A stretch of 64,000 nt of DNA, taken from positions 62,001 to 126,000 of the forward strand of contig NZ_JAIQDE010000003.1 of the NCBI RefSeq assembly GCF_020037015.1, in the 5' to 3' direction. The notes under the pieces were generated by a model, which was not told the DNA's origin, ran no database searches, and was given only the letters and a program-made list of their open reading frames with translations. Below, piece by piece: positions 37,197 through 47,241 of this stretch. The stretch is from Corallococcus sp. AS-1-6. GTDB taxonomy: Bacteria > Myxococcota > Myxococcia > Myxococcales > Myxococcaceae. Position 1 is the first letter of the stretch, and each line of letters begins with the position of its first letter. The position numbers and the translations under genes are program-made.

Positions 37197-37611
37197 ACCT
37201 GTCCATTGGACGATGGGGCGCGGCGCACCGGTGCGATGGCCCGGCCGCCTTCCCCCTTCCACCTTGGTGTCTCCCCATCCGGCCGGAGGCACCCATGGCG
37301 TCATCCCCTCGCCGTCCGAAGTCCCACCTGCGCAAGCTGCTGGGCGGCTGCGTCGTGTCCGTCGCCCGGGCCTTCGCCCCCACCTCCGTGCTCGCGGACG
37401 GCCCTCCGGTGCTGGACGTCCGTCCGCGTTACGGACGCGCTCCGGTCCCGATCCGGTCCTCTCAATCGCTCGGAATCCGAGGCACGGATCCGCGCCTCCC
37501 CGGATGACGCGGGAGTGACAGCGGGGCGGGGTGCCCCGTGGTACGGTGCTCGCGTCATTTTTCAGGAGGGACATTCACGAGTGCCCGCCCTGGAACTCCG
37601 TGAGCCCCACC
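37197..37611. other. 415-base region upstream of the alpha-2-macroglobulin operon
   Basis: No secure gene. It contains one possible small coding frame (37295-37507, listed separately), a short GC hairpin near 37521-37540 and an AT-rich patch at 37557-37564 just before an AGGAGGG. The promoter of the downstream operon presumably lies here, but no clear -35/-10 pair was found. Confidence 0.4.
37295..37507 (+). CDS. Doubtful small open frame
   Basis: 70 codons from ATG 37295 with GGAGG six bases upstream. The N-terminus is basic then mildly hydrophobic (HLRKLLGGCVVSVARAFAPT), like a weak signal sequence, but the remainder has no protein-like features. It could be spurious in this high-GC region. 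Confidence 0.25.
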   Translation: MASSPRRPKSHLRKLLGGCVVSVARAFAPTSVLADGPPVLDVRPRYGRAPVPIRSSQSLGIRGTDPRLPG

Positions 37612-40600
37612 ATGCGCAGACTCTCCCTGCTCGCCCTCTGCCTCTTCGTCGCCACCGCGTGTTCCCGCGGCGACAAGGACGCGAAGGGCGGCCCCTCGGA
37701 GACCGGCACCGCGCCGGCTCCGTCCTCGAAGTCCCCTGGCCTCGCCGTCGAGCCGCTGCCCGAGCCTCCCGCGCTGAAGATCGACGCCGAGGACGCCGCG
37801 GCGCAGGGCCCGCTCTCCATCGCCGCCGCGCGGCCGACGGGTCAGGTCTACGGCAGCGCCCGGCCGACCATCACCTTCTCCAAGCCGATGATCGCCCTGG
37901 GCTCGGTGGCCGCGGAGCGTGGCCTGGCGGCCCCCGCGACCCTCACCCCCGCGCTGCAAGGCGAGTGGCGCTGGCTGGGCTCCGCGAGCGTGGAGTTCGT
38001 GCCGAGCGCTCCCGTGAAGATGGGGACGCAGTACACGGTGACGGTGCCCGCGGGCCTCAAGGCCATGGACGGCACCGCGCTGGCGCAGCCGTACACCTTC
38101 CAGTTCGAGACGCCCCGCCCCGCGCTCCAGACCGCGCAGCCGGAGTCGGAGTTCCGCTGGCTTCAGCCGGAGCAGGTCTTCACGCTGACCTTCAACCAGG
38201 CCGTGAAGGACCTGGCGCAGCACGCGCGCCTGGAGCCCGCGACCGGCGCGCCCGTGCCGCTCACGCTGGTGAAGGCGACGCCGCTCGCGGACGTGAAGGA
38301 GGTGCAGGTGGGCAGCGGCCCGGAGCGCCGCTCCCAGGACCGCCGCGTGAAGTACGAGCTCAAGCCCGCGCAGAAGCTGCCCTCGGGGACGCAGTTCACC
38401 CTGGTGGTGGACGGTGAGCTGACGGGCACGGAGGGCTCGCTGCCCATGGGCGAGGCGGTGCGCTACCCCTACGCCACCTATGGCGCGCTCAAGGTGGAGT
38501 CCGCGGGCGCGTGCGTGTTCACCTGGGGCGAGCACCAGTGCTCCTACGGCCCGCTCATCCTCTTCACGTCCAACGAACTGGACGTGGCCTCGCTCAAGGG
38601 CAAGGTCACGCTGGAGCCGAAGGCGGAGATCGACTGGGAGCGCGCGCAGACGCAACTGCCGTGGTCGGGCTCGGAGCTGAAGTTCCCCTACGTGTCGCTG
38701 CCCGGCCGCTACCGCCCCGGCACCACGTACACGATCAAGGTCGCGGAAGGGTACAAGGACCTCTTCGGCCAGACGGGCCCCGCCTTCCAGGGCCAGGTGA
38801 AGCTGTCGGACGTGGAGCCGTCCTTCGACTCCGGCTCGCGCGAGGCGCTGGTGGAGGCGTCCGGTGACGGCTCCATCCCCATGGTGACGACCAACGTCCC
38901 GCAGGTGCAGGCGGAGGTGTGGGCGCTGTCTCCCGCGCAGCTCGCGCAGCTCATCGACACCAACGAGTGGCCGGCCTCCGAGCCCTACCGCACCACGCTG
39001 GACACGAACGCCGCGCGCAACGTGGAGCGCACCACGCCGCTGGACCTGCGCCCGGCGTTCAGCGGCGCGAAGACGGGCCTGTTCCTCGCGCGGCTCGATG
39101 CGCCGTCGCTCAATCAGAAGTACCCGCGCCGGGTCATCGGGCAGGTGACGGACCTGGCGGTGCACGCGAAGCTGGGCGCCGCCTCCGGTGTGGTGTGGGT
39201 GACGTCGCTGGCGACGGGCGCCCCGGTGCCGGACGCGCAGCTCACGCTCTGGGACAAGCAGGGCACGGAGCACTGGACGGGGACGACGGACGCCAACGGC
39301 CTGGCGAAGGTGCCGGGCCTGTCGGAGCTGCTCAAGCCCAAGAACGAGTCCCCCTGGAGCACGCCGTGGGCCATGGTGTCCGCGGTGAAGGACACGGACG
39401 TCGGCGTGACGCTGTCCACGTGGGAGGGCGGCATGTCGCCCGGCGCGTTCTCGCTCCAGAGCGCGTGGGAGGGCCGCGTCCCGGACAGCCTGGGCTTCGT
39501 GTTCGCCGACCGCGGCATCTACCGCCCCGGTGACGACGTGATGCTCAAGGGCGTGGCGCGCTACCGCCGCCTGGGCGTGCTCAAGGCGCCGCCCGCGAAC
39601 GCGAAGGCGCGGGTGACGGTGACCAGCTCGCGCGGTGAGAAGGTCTTCCAGACGGAGGCCCCCGTCACGAAGTACGGCACCTTCAGCGCGGAGCTCAAGC
39701 TGGGCAAGGACATGCCGCTCGGCTACTACGACGTGTCCGCGCAGTTGAAGGTCGGCGGCGAGACGCTGAGCTACGGCGGCACCTTCCGCGTGGAGGAGTA
39801 CCGCGCGCCGCAGTTCCGCGTGGACGTGGCGGTGCCGAAGAAGGACGTCGCGGCCGGCGAGCCGCTCACCGCCCGCGTGGACGCGCGCTACCTGTTCGGC
39901 GGCGCCATGGGCGACGCGCAGGTGCGCTGGAACGTGCAGCGCGAGAGCTCCTTCTTCACGCCCCCGGGCAACGAGGCCTTCACCTTCGGGGTGAACACCT
40001 GGTGGTGGGACGATGATCAGCCGGAGCACAGCCGCGAATCGTTCGGCTCCGGTGACGGCCGCACGGACGCGCAGGGACAACTGGCGCTGGCGCTGGGCAA
40101 CGCGGACGCGCCCGGCGGCAAGACGTGGGAGTACACGCTGGAGGCGGAGGTGGAGGACGTCAACCGCCAGCGCGTGGCCAACCGCAACCTCATCATCGTG
40201 CACCCCGCGGACGTCTACGCGGGCCTGCGCACGCTCTCCACCGGCTTCGCGGAGGCCGGCAAGGAGGTGGGCCTGGAGCTGGTCGCCGTCACGCCGCAGG
40301 GCAAGCGCCAGGAAGGCGTCGCGGTGGACGTGAACATCAAGCGCCGCGAGTGGAAGTCCATCCGCAAGAAGGGCGACGGCGGCCAGTGGTTCACCGTCAC
40401 CGAGCCGGTGGAGACGGAGGCGGCGAAGTGCTCCGTGAAGAGCGCGGCGACGCCGCAGCCGTGCAAGTTCACCCCCGCGGAGCCCGGCCTCTACGTGATG
40501 GAGGCGGTGGCCACGGACGCGAAGGGCCGCAAGGCGACGACGCGCGACTCGCTCTACGTCACCGGCTCCGGCTGGGTGTCCTGGCAGCGCAACGACACGG

Positions 40601-43509
40601 ACCGCATCGACCTGGTGGCGGACAAGCAGTTGTACGACGTGGGGGACACCGCGAAGGTGCTGGTGAAGAGCCCGTACCCGCAGGCGGACGCCATCGTCAC
40701 GGTGGAGCGCGAGGGCGTGCTCAGCGTGCGCCGCGTGAAGCTCAAGGGCAGCGCCACCGCGCTGGACGTCCCGCTGGGCGAGGGCGCCATCCCCAACGTC
40801 TTCGTGGGCGTGGTGCTGGTGCGCGGCCGCGTGGAGGCGGCCAAGGGCATCGAGTCCGGTGACGACCCGGGCCGCCCCGCGGTGCGCGTGGGCTACACCC
40901 AGCTCCGGGTGGAGAAGAAGTCCAAGCGCCTGGCCGTGACGCTGACGCCGGACGCGCAGGAGAAGCGCCCGCGCGACAAGGTGACGGTGAACGTCGCGGT
41001 GAAGGACGCGACGGGCAAGGGCGCGAAGTCGGAGGTCACGCTCTGGGCCGTGGACGAGGGCGTGCTGCGGCTGACGGGCTACAAGACGCCGGATCCGCTG
41101 GACGCGATGTTCCAGGAGCGCGGCCTGTCGGTGCGCATTGGCGAGCCGCTCATCCACCTGGTGCTGCGCAAGCTGTACGGCGAGAAGGGCTCGCGCCCGG
41201 GCGGCTCCGGCGGCTCCGACGCGACGGGCTCCGGCATCCGGTCCAACTTCAAGACGACGGCGGTGTTCCAGTCGGTGGAGACGGACGACCAGGGCCAGGC
41301 GAAGGTGGAGTTCACGCTGCCGGACAACCTGACCACCTTCCGCATCATGGCGGTGGCCGTGACGGACGCGGACCGCTTCGGCGTGGGCGAGAGCAAGGTG
41401 CAGGTGGCCAAGCCGCTGCTGGCGCTGCCGGCGCTGCCCCGCCTGGTGCGCGTGGGTGACAAGGCCGAGGCCGGCGTGGTCATCCACACCACCAACCCCG
41501 CCATCAAGGAGGCCAAGGTCACCGCGCGGCTCACCGGGGTGCGCGTGGAGGGGCCCTCGGAGAAGACGGTGCAGTTGGACGGCAAGGCCCGCGAGGTGCG
41601 CTTCACCTTCGTGGCCGAGCAGCCGGGCACCGCGGTGCTGCGCTTCGCCGTCGCGGGCGGTGGGGAGACGGACGGGGTGGAGCAGCAGATCCCCGTGCAA
41701 CTGCCCGTGGGCATGGAGGCGGTGGCCACCTATGGCGACACCACGGGTGAGCGCGTGGAGGGGCTCAAGCCGCCGGGCGGCGTGCGTCCGGGCATGGGCG
41801 GCCTCACGCTGACGATGTCCTCCACGGTGATGGGCGGGTTCGACGAGTCGATGAACCAGTTGGTGGACTACCCCTACGGCTGCCTGGAGCAGATGTCGTC
41901 GCGGCTGGTGCCGTTCGTCGCGCTGCGTGAGCTGTCCGGCAAGTTCGGCGTGGCGTGGACCGGCGGCTCGGAGGAGCAGAAGCAGGCGTTCGTGCGCGGC
42001 TTCCTCAGCGAGGACGCACTGAAGACGCAGGGCTCGCTGGATCCGGACACGGTGGTGACGGCGACGGTGCGCAAGATCCAGGCGCTCCAGAACCACGACG
42101 GCGGCTTCCGCTTCTGGGCCTCCAGCGACTGCTCGTCGCCGTATGCGTCCGCGTACGCGACGCTGGCGTTGGCGCGCGCGAAGGAGGTGGGCTACCCGGT
42201 GGACGCGGCCGTGCTCGACAAGGCGAGGAAGTTCCTGGCGGACAAGGTGGCGGCGGGCGTGTGCATGCAGTGCGCCTACGGCTGCAGCGGGGTGGGTCTG
42301 GAGACGCGGGCCTTCGCGCTCTACACGCTGGCGCGCATGGGGTCGCCGCGGCCGTCGTACTACAACGAGCTGTTCGAGCAGCGGGAGAAGCTGCCGCTCT
42401 TCGCGCGGGCGATGCTGACGGACGCCATCTTCGTGGGGAAGGGCAACCGCGCGCAGGGCCAGAAGATGCTCCAGGAGCTGCTCAACACGGCCCAGGAGAC
42501 CGCGGCGGGCGTGCACTTCCAGGAGACGGACCCGAAGACGTACGCGCCGCTCTGGTCCTCCGACACGCGCACCACGGCGCTGGTGCTCCAGACGCTGGCG
42601 GACGTGCAGCCGGACCACCCCTACGTGTCGAAGATGGGCCGCTACCTGGCGTCCGCGCGCGAGGGTGACGGGCGCTTCCGCAACACGCAGGAGGCGGCCT
42701 TCACGCTGATGGCCCTGTCGGAGGTGGTGCGCCGCAAGGAGACGGCCGCGCCGTCCTTCGAAGCGGTGGTGAAGCTGGGCGGGCAGGTGATTGCCTCCGC
42801 CGACTTCAAGGGCCGCGACATGGGCGTGAAGACGGTGCAGGTCCCGGTGGAGAAGCTGGGCCCGGCGGACAAGGCGCAGCCGCTCACCTTCGGGGTGAAC
42901 GGCACGGGCAACCTCTACTACGGGGCGCTCCTGCGCTACGCGCCGGCGCAGTTGCCGGTGGACCCGCTGGACCGGGGCATCATCGTCCAGCGCTGGTTCG
43001 AGCCGTACACGGGCGGCGGCCAGGCGAAGGCGGCGCGCGCGGGCGAGCTGGTGCGCGTGCGCGTGCGCGTGGCCACGCCCATGCGGCGCAACTTCGTGGC
43101 GGTGGACGTGCCGCTGCCCGCGGGCCTGGAGCCGGTGGACACGTCGCTGGCCAGCACGGCGAGCCTGCCGGGCCCCGCGGGCTCCGGTCAGGAGGAGGGC
43201 CCCGGCGAGGGCTACGAGTACGAGAGCGAGGAGGACCTGTCGGAGACGGACGAGCCCCAGAACGCATGGGCGACGCGCTTCTGGTCGCCGTTCAACCACA
43301 CGGAGATGCGGGATGACCGCGTGGTGTTCTTCGCCGACGAGCTGCCCCCGGGTGTGCACGTGGCGAGCTTCGTCGCCCGGGCCACGACGCCGGGTGACTT
43401 CCTGCTCAAGCCCGCGCACGCGGAGGAGATGTACGCGCCGGAGGTGTTCGGCCGCTCCGAGGGTGGGCGCTTCCCGGTGCTGCTGCCGGACGAGGTCGCT
43501 TCGAAGTGA
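37612..43509 (+). CDS. Bacterial alpha-2-macroglobulin family lipoprotein
   Basis: 1965 residues. MRRLSLLALCLFVATACSRG is a lipoprotein signal, so it is membrane-anchored on the periplasmic side. The chain of macroglobulin beta domains includes the bait-region neighbourhood and the strongly conserved DRGIYRPGDDVMLKGVAR segment. The thioester motif is intact as YPYGCLEQ, with the reactive Cys near residue 1424. The following alpha-helical TED domain has the A-x-G-Y-P-V-D pattern. Family members trap proteases that breach the outer membrane and cooperate with PBP1C. pbpC starts at the overlapping GTGA, the classic pairing. The start was chosen to begin at the lipoprotein signal. Confidence 0.95.
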   Translation: MRRLSLLALCLFVATACSRGDKDAKGGPSETGTAPAPSSKSPGLAVEPLPEPPALKIDAEDAAAQGPLSIAAARPTGQVYGSARPTITFSKPMIALGSVAAERGLAAPATLTPALQGEWRWLGSASVEFVPSAPVKMGTQYTVTVPAGLKAMDGTALAQPYTFQFETPRPALQTAQPESEFRWLQPEQVFTLTFNQAVKDLAQHARLEPATGAPVPLTLVKATPLADVKEVQVGSGPERRSQDRRVKYELKPAQKLPSGTQFTLVVDGELTGTEGSLPMGEAVRYPYATYGALKVESAGACVFTWGEHQCSYGPLILFTSNELDVASLKGKVTLEPKAEIDWERAQTQLPWSGSELKFPYVSLPGRYRPGTTYTIKVAEGYKDLFGQTGPAFQGQVKLSDVEPSFDSGSREALVEASGDGSIPMVTTNVPQVQAEVWALSPAQLAQLIDTNEWPASEPYRTTLDTNAARNVERTTPLDLRPAFSGAKTGLFLARLDAPSLNQKYPRRVIGQVTDLAVHAKLGAASGVVWVTSLATGAPVPDAQLTLWDKQGTEHWTGTTDANGLAKVPGLSELLKPKNESPWSTPWAMVSAVKDTDVGVTLSTWEGGMSPGAFSLQSAWEGRVPDSLGFVFADRGIYRPGDDVMLKGVARYRRLGVLKAPPANAKARVTVTSSRGEKVFQTEAPVTKYGTFSAELKLGKDMPLGYYDVSAQLKVGGETLSYGGTFRVEEYRAPQFRVDVAVPKKDVAAGEPLTARVDARYLFGGAMGDAQVRWNVQRESSFFTPPGNEAFTFGVNTWWWDDDQPEHSRESFGSGDGRTDAQGQLALALGNADAPGGKTWEYTLEAEVEDVNRQRVANRNLIIVHPADVYAGLRTLSTGFAEAGKEVGLELVAVTPQGKRQEGVAVDVNIKRREWKSIRKKGDGGQWFTVTEPVETEAAKCSVKSAATPQPCKFTPAEPGLYVMEAVATDAKGRKATTRDSLYVTGSGWVSWQRNDTDRIDLVADKQLYDVGDTAKVLVKSPYPQADAIVTVEREGVLSVRRVKLKGSATALDVPLGEGAIPNVFVGVVLVRGRVEAAKGIESGDDPGRPAVRVGYTQLRVEKKSKRLAVTLTPDAQEKRPRDKVTVNVAVKDATGKGAKSEVTLWAVDEGVLRLTGYKTPDPLDAMFQERGLSVRIGEPLIHLVLRKLYGEKGSRPGGSGGSDATGSGIRSNFKTTAVFQSVETDDQGQAKVEFTLPDNLTTFRIMAVAVTDADRFGVGESKVQVAKPLLALPALPRLVRVGDKAEAGVVIHTTNPAIKEAKVTARLTGVRVEGPSEKTVQLDGKAREVRFTFVAEQPGTAVLRFAVAGGGETDGVEQQIPVQLPVGMEAVATYGDTTGERVEGLKPPGGVRPGMGGLTLTMSSTVMGGFDESMNQLVDYPYGCLEQMSSRLVPFVALRELSGKFGVAWTGGSEEQKQAFVRGFLSEDALKTQGSLDPDTVVTATVRKIQALQNHDGGFRFWASSDCSSPYASAYATLALARAKEVGYPVDAAVLDKARKFLADKVAAGVCMQCAYGCSGVGLETRAFALYTLARMGSPRPSYYNELFEQREKLPLFARAMLTDAIFVGKGNRAQGQKMLQELLNTAQETAAGVHFQETDPKTYAPLWSSDTRTTALVLQTLADVQPDHPYVSKMGRYLASAREGDGRFRNTQEAAFTLMALSEVVRRKETAAPSFEAVVKLGGQVIASADFKGRDMGVKTVQVPVEKLGPADKAQPLTFGVNGTGNLYYGALLRYAPAQLPVDPLDRGIIVQRWFEPYTGGGQAKAARAGELVRVRVRVATPMRRNFVAVDVPLPAGLEPVDTSLASTASLPGPAGSGQEEGPGEGYEYESEEDLSETDEPQNAWATRFWSPFNHTEMRDDRVVFFADELPPGVHVASFVARATTPGDFLLKPAHAEEMYAPEVFGRSEGGRFPVLLPDEVASK

Positions 43510-45812
43510 GGAGGCGCCTCACGCTTCGCGGGACGGTGCGCGCCGTGGCGGTGCTGGCGGCGCTCCTGGTGGTGGGCTGCGCGGGCTTCATCGCGTGGCC
43601 CCTGCCGGGGACGTTGTTGTCCCGCGAGGCGCTGTCCTCGCTGGTGCTCACCGACCGCACGGGCCACGCCCTGCGCGAGGTGCTGTCTCGCGAGGACGGA
43701 CGCAGTGTGGGCCTTCCGGAGGGGCGCATCCCTCCGAAGGTGCGGCAGGCGTTCATCGCCGCGGAGGACCAGCGCTTTACGTGGCATCCGGGCGTGGACG
43801 TGGTGGCGGTGGCCCGGGCGGCGCGGGACAACGTGTCCGCCGGGCGCATCGTGTCCGGCGCGTCCACGATTCCGCAGCAACTGGCGCGCAGGCTGGTGCC
43901 CCGGGAGCGCTCGTGGTGGGGCAAGGCCGGCGAGGCGCTGTGGGCGCTGCGGCTGACGGCGCACCTGTCCAAGGAGCGGGTGCTGCTGGAGTACCTGGAC
44001 CGCGTGCCGCTGGGGAACTCCACGTTCGGCGTGGAGGCTGCGGCGCGGCGCTACTTCGGGCGGCCGGCGGAGCGGCTGTCGGCGGGGCAGGCGGCGCTGC
44101 TCGCGGGGATGGCGCGGTCGCCCGCGCGGAGGGACCCGTACCGGCGGCCGGAGATGGCCCTGGCCGGGATGCGCGACGTGCTGTCGCGCATGGTGGAGGA
44201 GGGCTTCCTGACGAAGGAGGAGGCGAAGGCGGCGGAGGAGACGCCGCTGGACCTGGTGCCTCCGGAGCGCGTGTTCGAGGTGCCGCACCTGACGACGGCG
44301 CTGCTCCAGCGGCTGCCGGAGCTGGGCCTGGACCGGGCGTCGCGCATCGAGACGACCATCGACCCCGCGCTCCAGGCGGCGGTGGAGAAGGCCATCACGG
44401 AGGAGCTGCGGGGCCTGGCGCACCGGCGCGTGGGGGAGGCGGCGGCCATCGTCATCGACAACGCCTCGGGCGAGGTGCTCGCGTACGTGGGGTCCTCGGA
44501 CTTCCTGGACGAGGAGAAGGGCGGGCAGAACGACGGCGTGCGCTCGCTGCGGCAGCCGGGGTCGGCGCTCAAGCCGTTCGCGTACGGGCTGGCGCTGAGC
44601 AAGGGGTTCACGCCGTCGAGCGTGCTCGCGGACGTGGAGGTGCACCTGGCGACGCCGGGGGGCGCGTACGTGCCGAAGAACTACGACCGGCGGGTGCATG
44701 GTCCGGTGCGGCTGCGGGCGGCGCTGGCGTCCAGCTACAACATCCCGGCCGTGCGGGTGGCGGACGCGCTGGGGCCGGAGCAGGTGCTGCGTGTGCTGCG
44801 CGAGGCGGGCTTCCAGAGCCTCACGGAGAGCGCGTCGCACTACGGCGTGGGCATCGTGCTGGGCAACGGGGACGTGACGCTGCGTGAGCTGGCGCGGGCG
44901 TACCGGGGGCTGGCGCGGGGTGGGGTGGTGGGGCCGTTGCGGGAGGTGCGCGCGGCGTTCGGGCCGGATGGCAGGCCGCTGAGGATTCCGCAGGAGCTGG
45001 AGGAGCACCGCTTCCTGGCGGCGAGGCCGGTGGAGCTGCTGACGGACGTGCTGGCGGACGAGGCCGCGCGGGCACCGGCGTTCGGCCTGGACAATGCGTT
45101 GCGGCTGCCGTTCCGGGTGGCGGCGAAGACGGGGACGAGCCGGGCGCACGTGGACAACTGGGCGGCGGGCTTCACGCGTGAGCGCACGGTGGCGGTCTGG
45201 GTGGGCAACTTCGACGGCACGCCGATGCGCGGGGTGTCCGGCATCACGGGCGCGGGTCCGGTGTTCGCGCGGGTGATGGCGCTGGCGATGAAGGGCTTCC
45301 GGGCCGCGCCGCTGGTGGACCGCGGCCACTTCGAGTCCGCGGAGATCTGCCCGCTGTCCGGCGATCGCGCGGGCCCGAACTGTCCCGGAGCGATGAAGGA
45401 GGTCTACCTGCCGGGCACGGCGCCGCGCCACACGTGCACGATGCACCGGGGCGACGGATCGCTGGACGTGGGCCCGGCTTATCTCGCGTGGGCCCAGGCG
45501 GAAGGGTTGACCTCCACGTCGGTGAGCGCGGAGGGAGGACCGGGGATGCAGCCCGGGTTCATCCTGCCGGCGAACGGGGACGAGTTCCTGGTGGAGCCCG
45601 AGCTGCCCGAGAGCGCGCAGGCGGTGCCCGTGCGGGTGATGGCCCCCCAGGGCGCGAAGCTGCTGGAGCTGCGCACGGACGACGGCCGCCGCATCGAGCT
45701 GCGCCCGCCCTTCGTGACACGGCTGCCGGCGGTGGCGGGAGAGCGCCGGTTGGAGCTCTGGGCGCCCGGTGGCTCCGAGCCGCTGGCGGTGACGCGGTTC
45801 CGGGTCCGATGA
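43506..45812 (+). CDS. pbpC: Penicillin-binding protein 1C
   Basis: 768 residues from a GTG overlapping the previous stop. An N-terminal membrane anchor precedes the glycosyltransferase domain (EDQRFTWHPGVD with catalytic Glu87, then SGASTIPQQLARRL). The transpeptidase domain has S353-x-x-K356 in GSALKP, SSYNIPAV (SxN) and the KTGT box at residues 541-544. The last 90 residues form the BiPBP_C beta domain specific to PBP1C. It polymerises and cross-links peptidoglycan, probably at sites of wall damage together with the alpha-2-macroglobulin. It overlaps the SpoIID-like gene by ATGA. Confidence 0.95.
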   Translation: MRRRLTLRGTVRAVAVLAALLVVGCAGFIAWPLPGTLLSREALSSLVLTDRTGHALREVLSREDGRSVGLPEGRIPPKVRQAFIAAEDQRFTWHPGVDVVAVARAARDNVSAGRIVSGASTIPQQLARRLVPRERSWWGKAGEALWALRLTAHLSKERVLLEYLDRVPLGNSTFGVEAAARRYFGRPAERLSAGQAALLAGMARSPARRDPYRRPEMALAGMRDVLSRMVEEGFLTKEEAKAAEETPLDLVPPERVFEVPHLTTALLQRLPELGLDRASRIETTIDPALQAAVEKAITEELRGLAHRRVGEAAAIVIDNASGEVLAYVGSSDFLDEEKGGQNDGVRSLRQPGSALKPFAYGLALSKGFTPSSVLADVEVHLATPGGAYVPKNYDRRVHGPVRLRAALASSYNIPAVRVADALGPEQVLRVLREAGFQSLTESASHYGVGIVLGNGDVTLRELARAYRGLARGGVVGPLREVRAAFGPDGRPLRIPQELEEHRFLAARPVELLTDVLADEAARAPAFGLDNALRLPFRVAAKTGTSRAHVDNWAAGFTRERTVAVWVGNFDGTPMRGVSGITGAGPVFARVMALAMKGFRAAPLVDRGHFESAEICPLSGDRAGPNCPGAMKEVYLPGTAPRHTCTMHRGDGSLDVGPAYLAWAQAEGLTSTSVSAEGGPGMQPGFILPANGDEFLVEPELPESAQAVPVRVMAPQGAKLLELRTDDGRRIELRPPFVTRLPAVAGERRLELWAPGGSEPLAVTRFRVR

Positions 45813-47032
45813 ACGCGGCGGGCGTGGCCGTGCTCATCGCCGCGCTGATGGCGGGCACGGCGCCTGGTGTGGAGAGCACGGGAGCGTTGGATGACGGCGC
45901 GCCGGTGCGAGGCACGCTGATCACGGCGGCTGATGCGCACGTCACGTCCGCGCGGTCGGCCCGCGCTCCGGCCGATGCGAGCGCACTCTCCGCGCCTGCC
46001 TCCCGTGCGCGTCAGCCCGTGCACGATGCGCAGGTCGATGTTCGCATCCTCTCCAGGCACCGGCCCGCGCGGTTGCGGCTGGATGGCCCGCGCTCATTGG
46101 AGGTCGTGGCGTCGCGGAACTCGCTTGTTGTCGATGGCCGCCCCCAGCCTCACGCCCTGCAACTCGACGCCGGACGCTGGCATGTGCGGGGCCGTGGCCT
46201 GGACCGTCGCTACGAGGCCGCGCTTTCGCTGGAGGCCCGCGACGGTGAGCTGATCGTCGTCGCCACCTTCGCGCTGGAGGCCTATGTCGCCGCCGTCACC
46301 GCGAGCGAGACCGAGGTCGACACCCCTTTCGAGGCGCTTCGTGCCCAGGCCATCACCGCGCGCAGCTACGTGCGCGCCTCCGGCAAGCGGCACGATGAGG
46401 CCCGGGCCTGCGATCTCACCCACTGCCAGGTCCTTCGCGGTGAGGGCTTCGCCCGCCACCTGCGCCGCGCCCGCGATGCCGCCCGCTCCACGGAAGGTGT
46501 CGTGCTGCGCCTTCCCGGCGGCGCCGTGGCCCTCGCTCCGTTCCACGCAAGCTGCGGCGGACACACGGCCGAGCCCGTGGCGGTGTTCGGTGCCCCGGAC
46601 CTCACCGGCGCCGCCGCCGTGCCTGACCGCTGTCCCGCTTCGCCGTGGCGCGCGGTCGTGCCTCGCGCGCTCGTGTCGGCCGCCGCGTCGGTCGCGGTCG
46701 GCGGCCCCGCGCAGGTGGAGGACCTGCTGCTGGAACGCGACTCCAGCGGCGCGGTGGTGCGCGTCGTGGACCGCGCCTCGGGACGCGAGGGCCGCGGTGA
46801 CGCGTTCTTCCGCGCGCTCGGAGCGCGTGCCGGGTGGGATCGGATCCGCAGCGCGCGGTTCTCGATGACGCTTGGCGGTGACCAGGCACTCCTCGAAGGA
46901 CAGGGCCACGGCCACGGCGTGGGCCTCTGTCAGGCCGGCGCGGCCCTGCTCGCACGGCAGGGCTGGACCGCGGAGCAGTTGCTCGCGCACTACTTCCCTC
47001 GCGCCCTCCTGGAGAAGCCCCGGGACAAGTGA
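45809..47032 (+). CDS. SpoIID/LytB-domain protein, putative peptidoglycan lytic transglycosylase
   Basis: 407 residues from ATG 45809, overlapping the pbpC stop. The N-terminus has a hydrophobic export segment. The SpoIID core is present: FALEAYVAAVTASETEVDTPFEALRAQAITARSYV (the Glu in the ASETE segment aligns with the catalytic acid of SpoIID), the Cys pair in DLTHCQVLRG and FHASCGGHT, and the C-terminal GQGHGHGVGLCQAGAALLARQG. SpoIID cleaves glycan strands stripped of peptides. Its place after pbpC suggests wall remodelling coupled to synthesis; this third partner is not part of the enterobacterial pair. Confidence 0.88.
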   Translation: MNAAGVAVLIAALMAGTAPGVESTGALDDGAPVRGTLITAADAHVTSARSARAPADASALSAPASRARQPVHDAQVDVRILSRHRPARLRLDGPRSLEVVASRNSLVVDGRPQPHALQLDAGRWHVRGRGLDRRYEAALSLEARDGELIVVATFALEAYVAAVTASETEVDTPFEALRAQAITARSYVRASGKRHDEARACDLTHCQVLRGEGFARHLRRARDAARSTEGVVLRLPGGAVALAPFHASCGGHTAEPVAVFGAPDLTGAAAVPDRCPASPWRAVVPRALVSAAASVAVGGPAQVEDLLLERDSSGAVVRVVDRASGREGRGDAFFRALGARAGWDRIRSARFSMTLGGDQALLEGQGHGHGVGLCQAGAALLARQGWTAEQLLAHYFPRALLEKPRDK

Positions 47033-47241
47033 ACGCGAGGGCCGCGCTGGCCTCCCGCTCGCAGTCGTCCGCGAAGGTGACGGCCCTCCGGGGGCTCTCC
47101 CCCGGCCTCTCCGCGAGGGCTTACCAGCATCCACCTTGCTCCGTATCGATTGCACCAGAGCCCTCAGCCCCGCGCGGTCCGGTGGGGAGGTGGCTTCGCG
47201 CACCGGCCATCCCGGTGCGGAACCCAACCGGGAGGCATCAC

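Noticed and set aside
37555-43419. A very long open frame on the minus strand, opposite the alpha-2-macroglobulin gene
   Set aside because: It is rich in His/Arg/Leu with no domain, the hallmark of an antisense frame kept open by GC-rich third positions; the plus strand has a signal peptide and a thioester motif.
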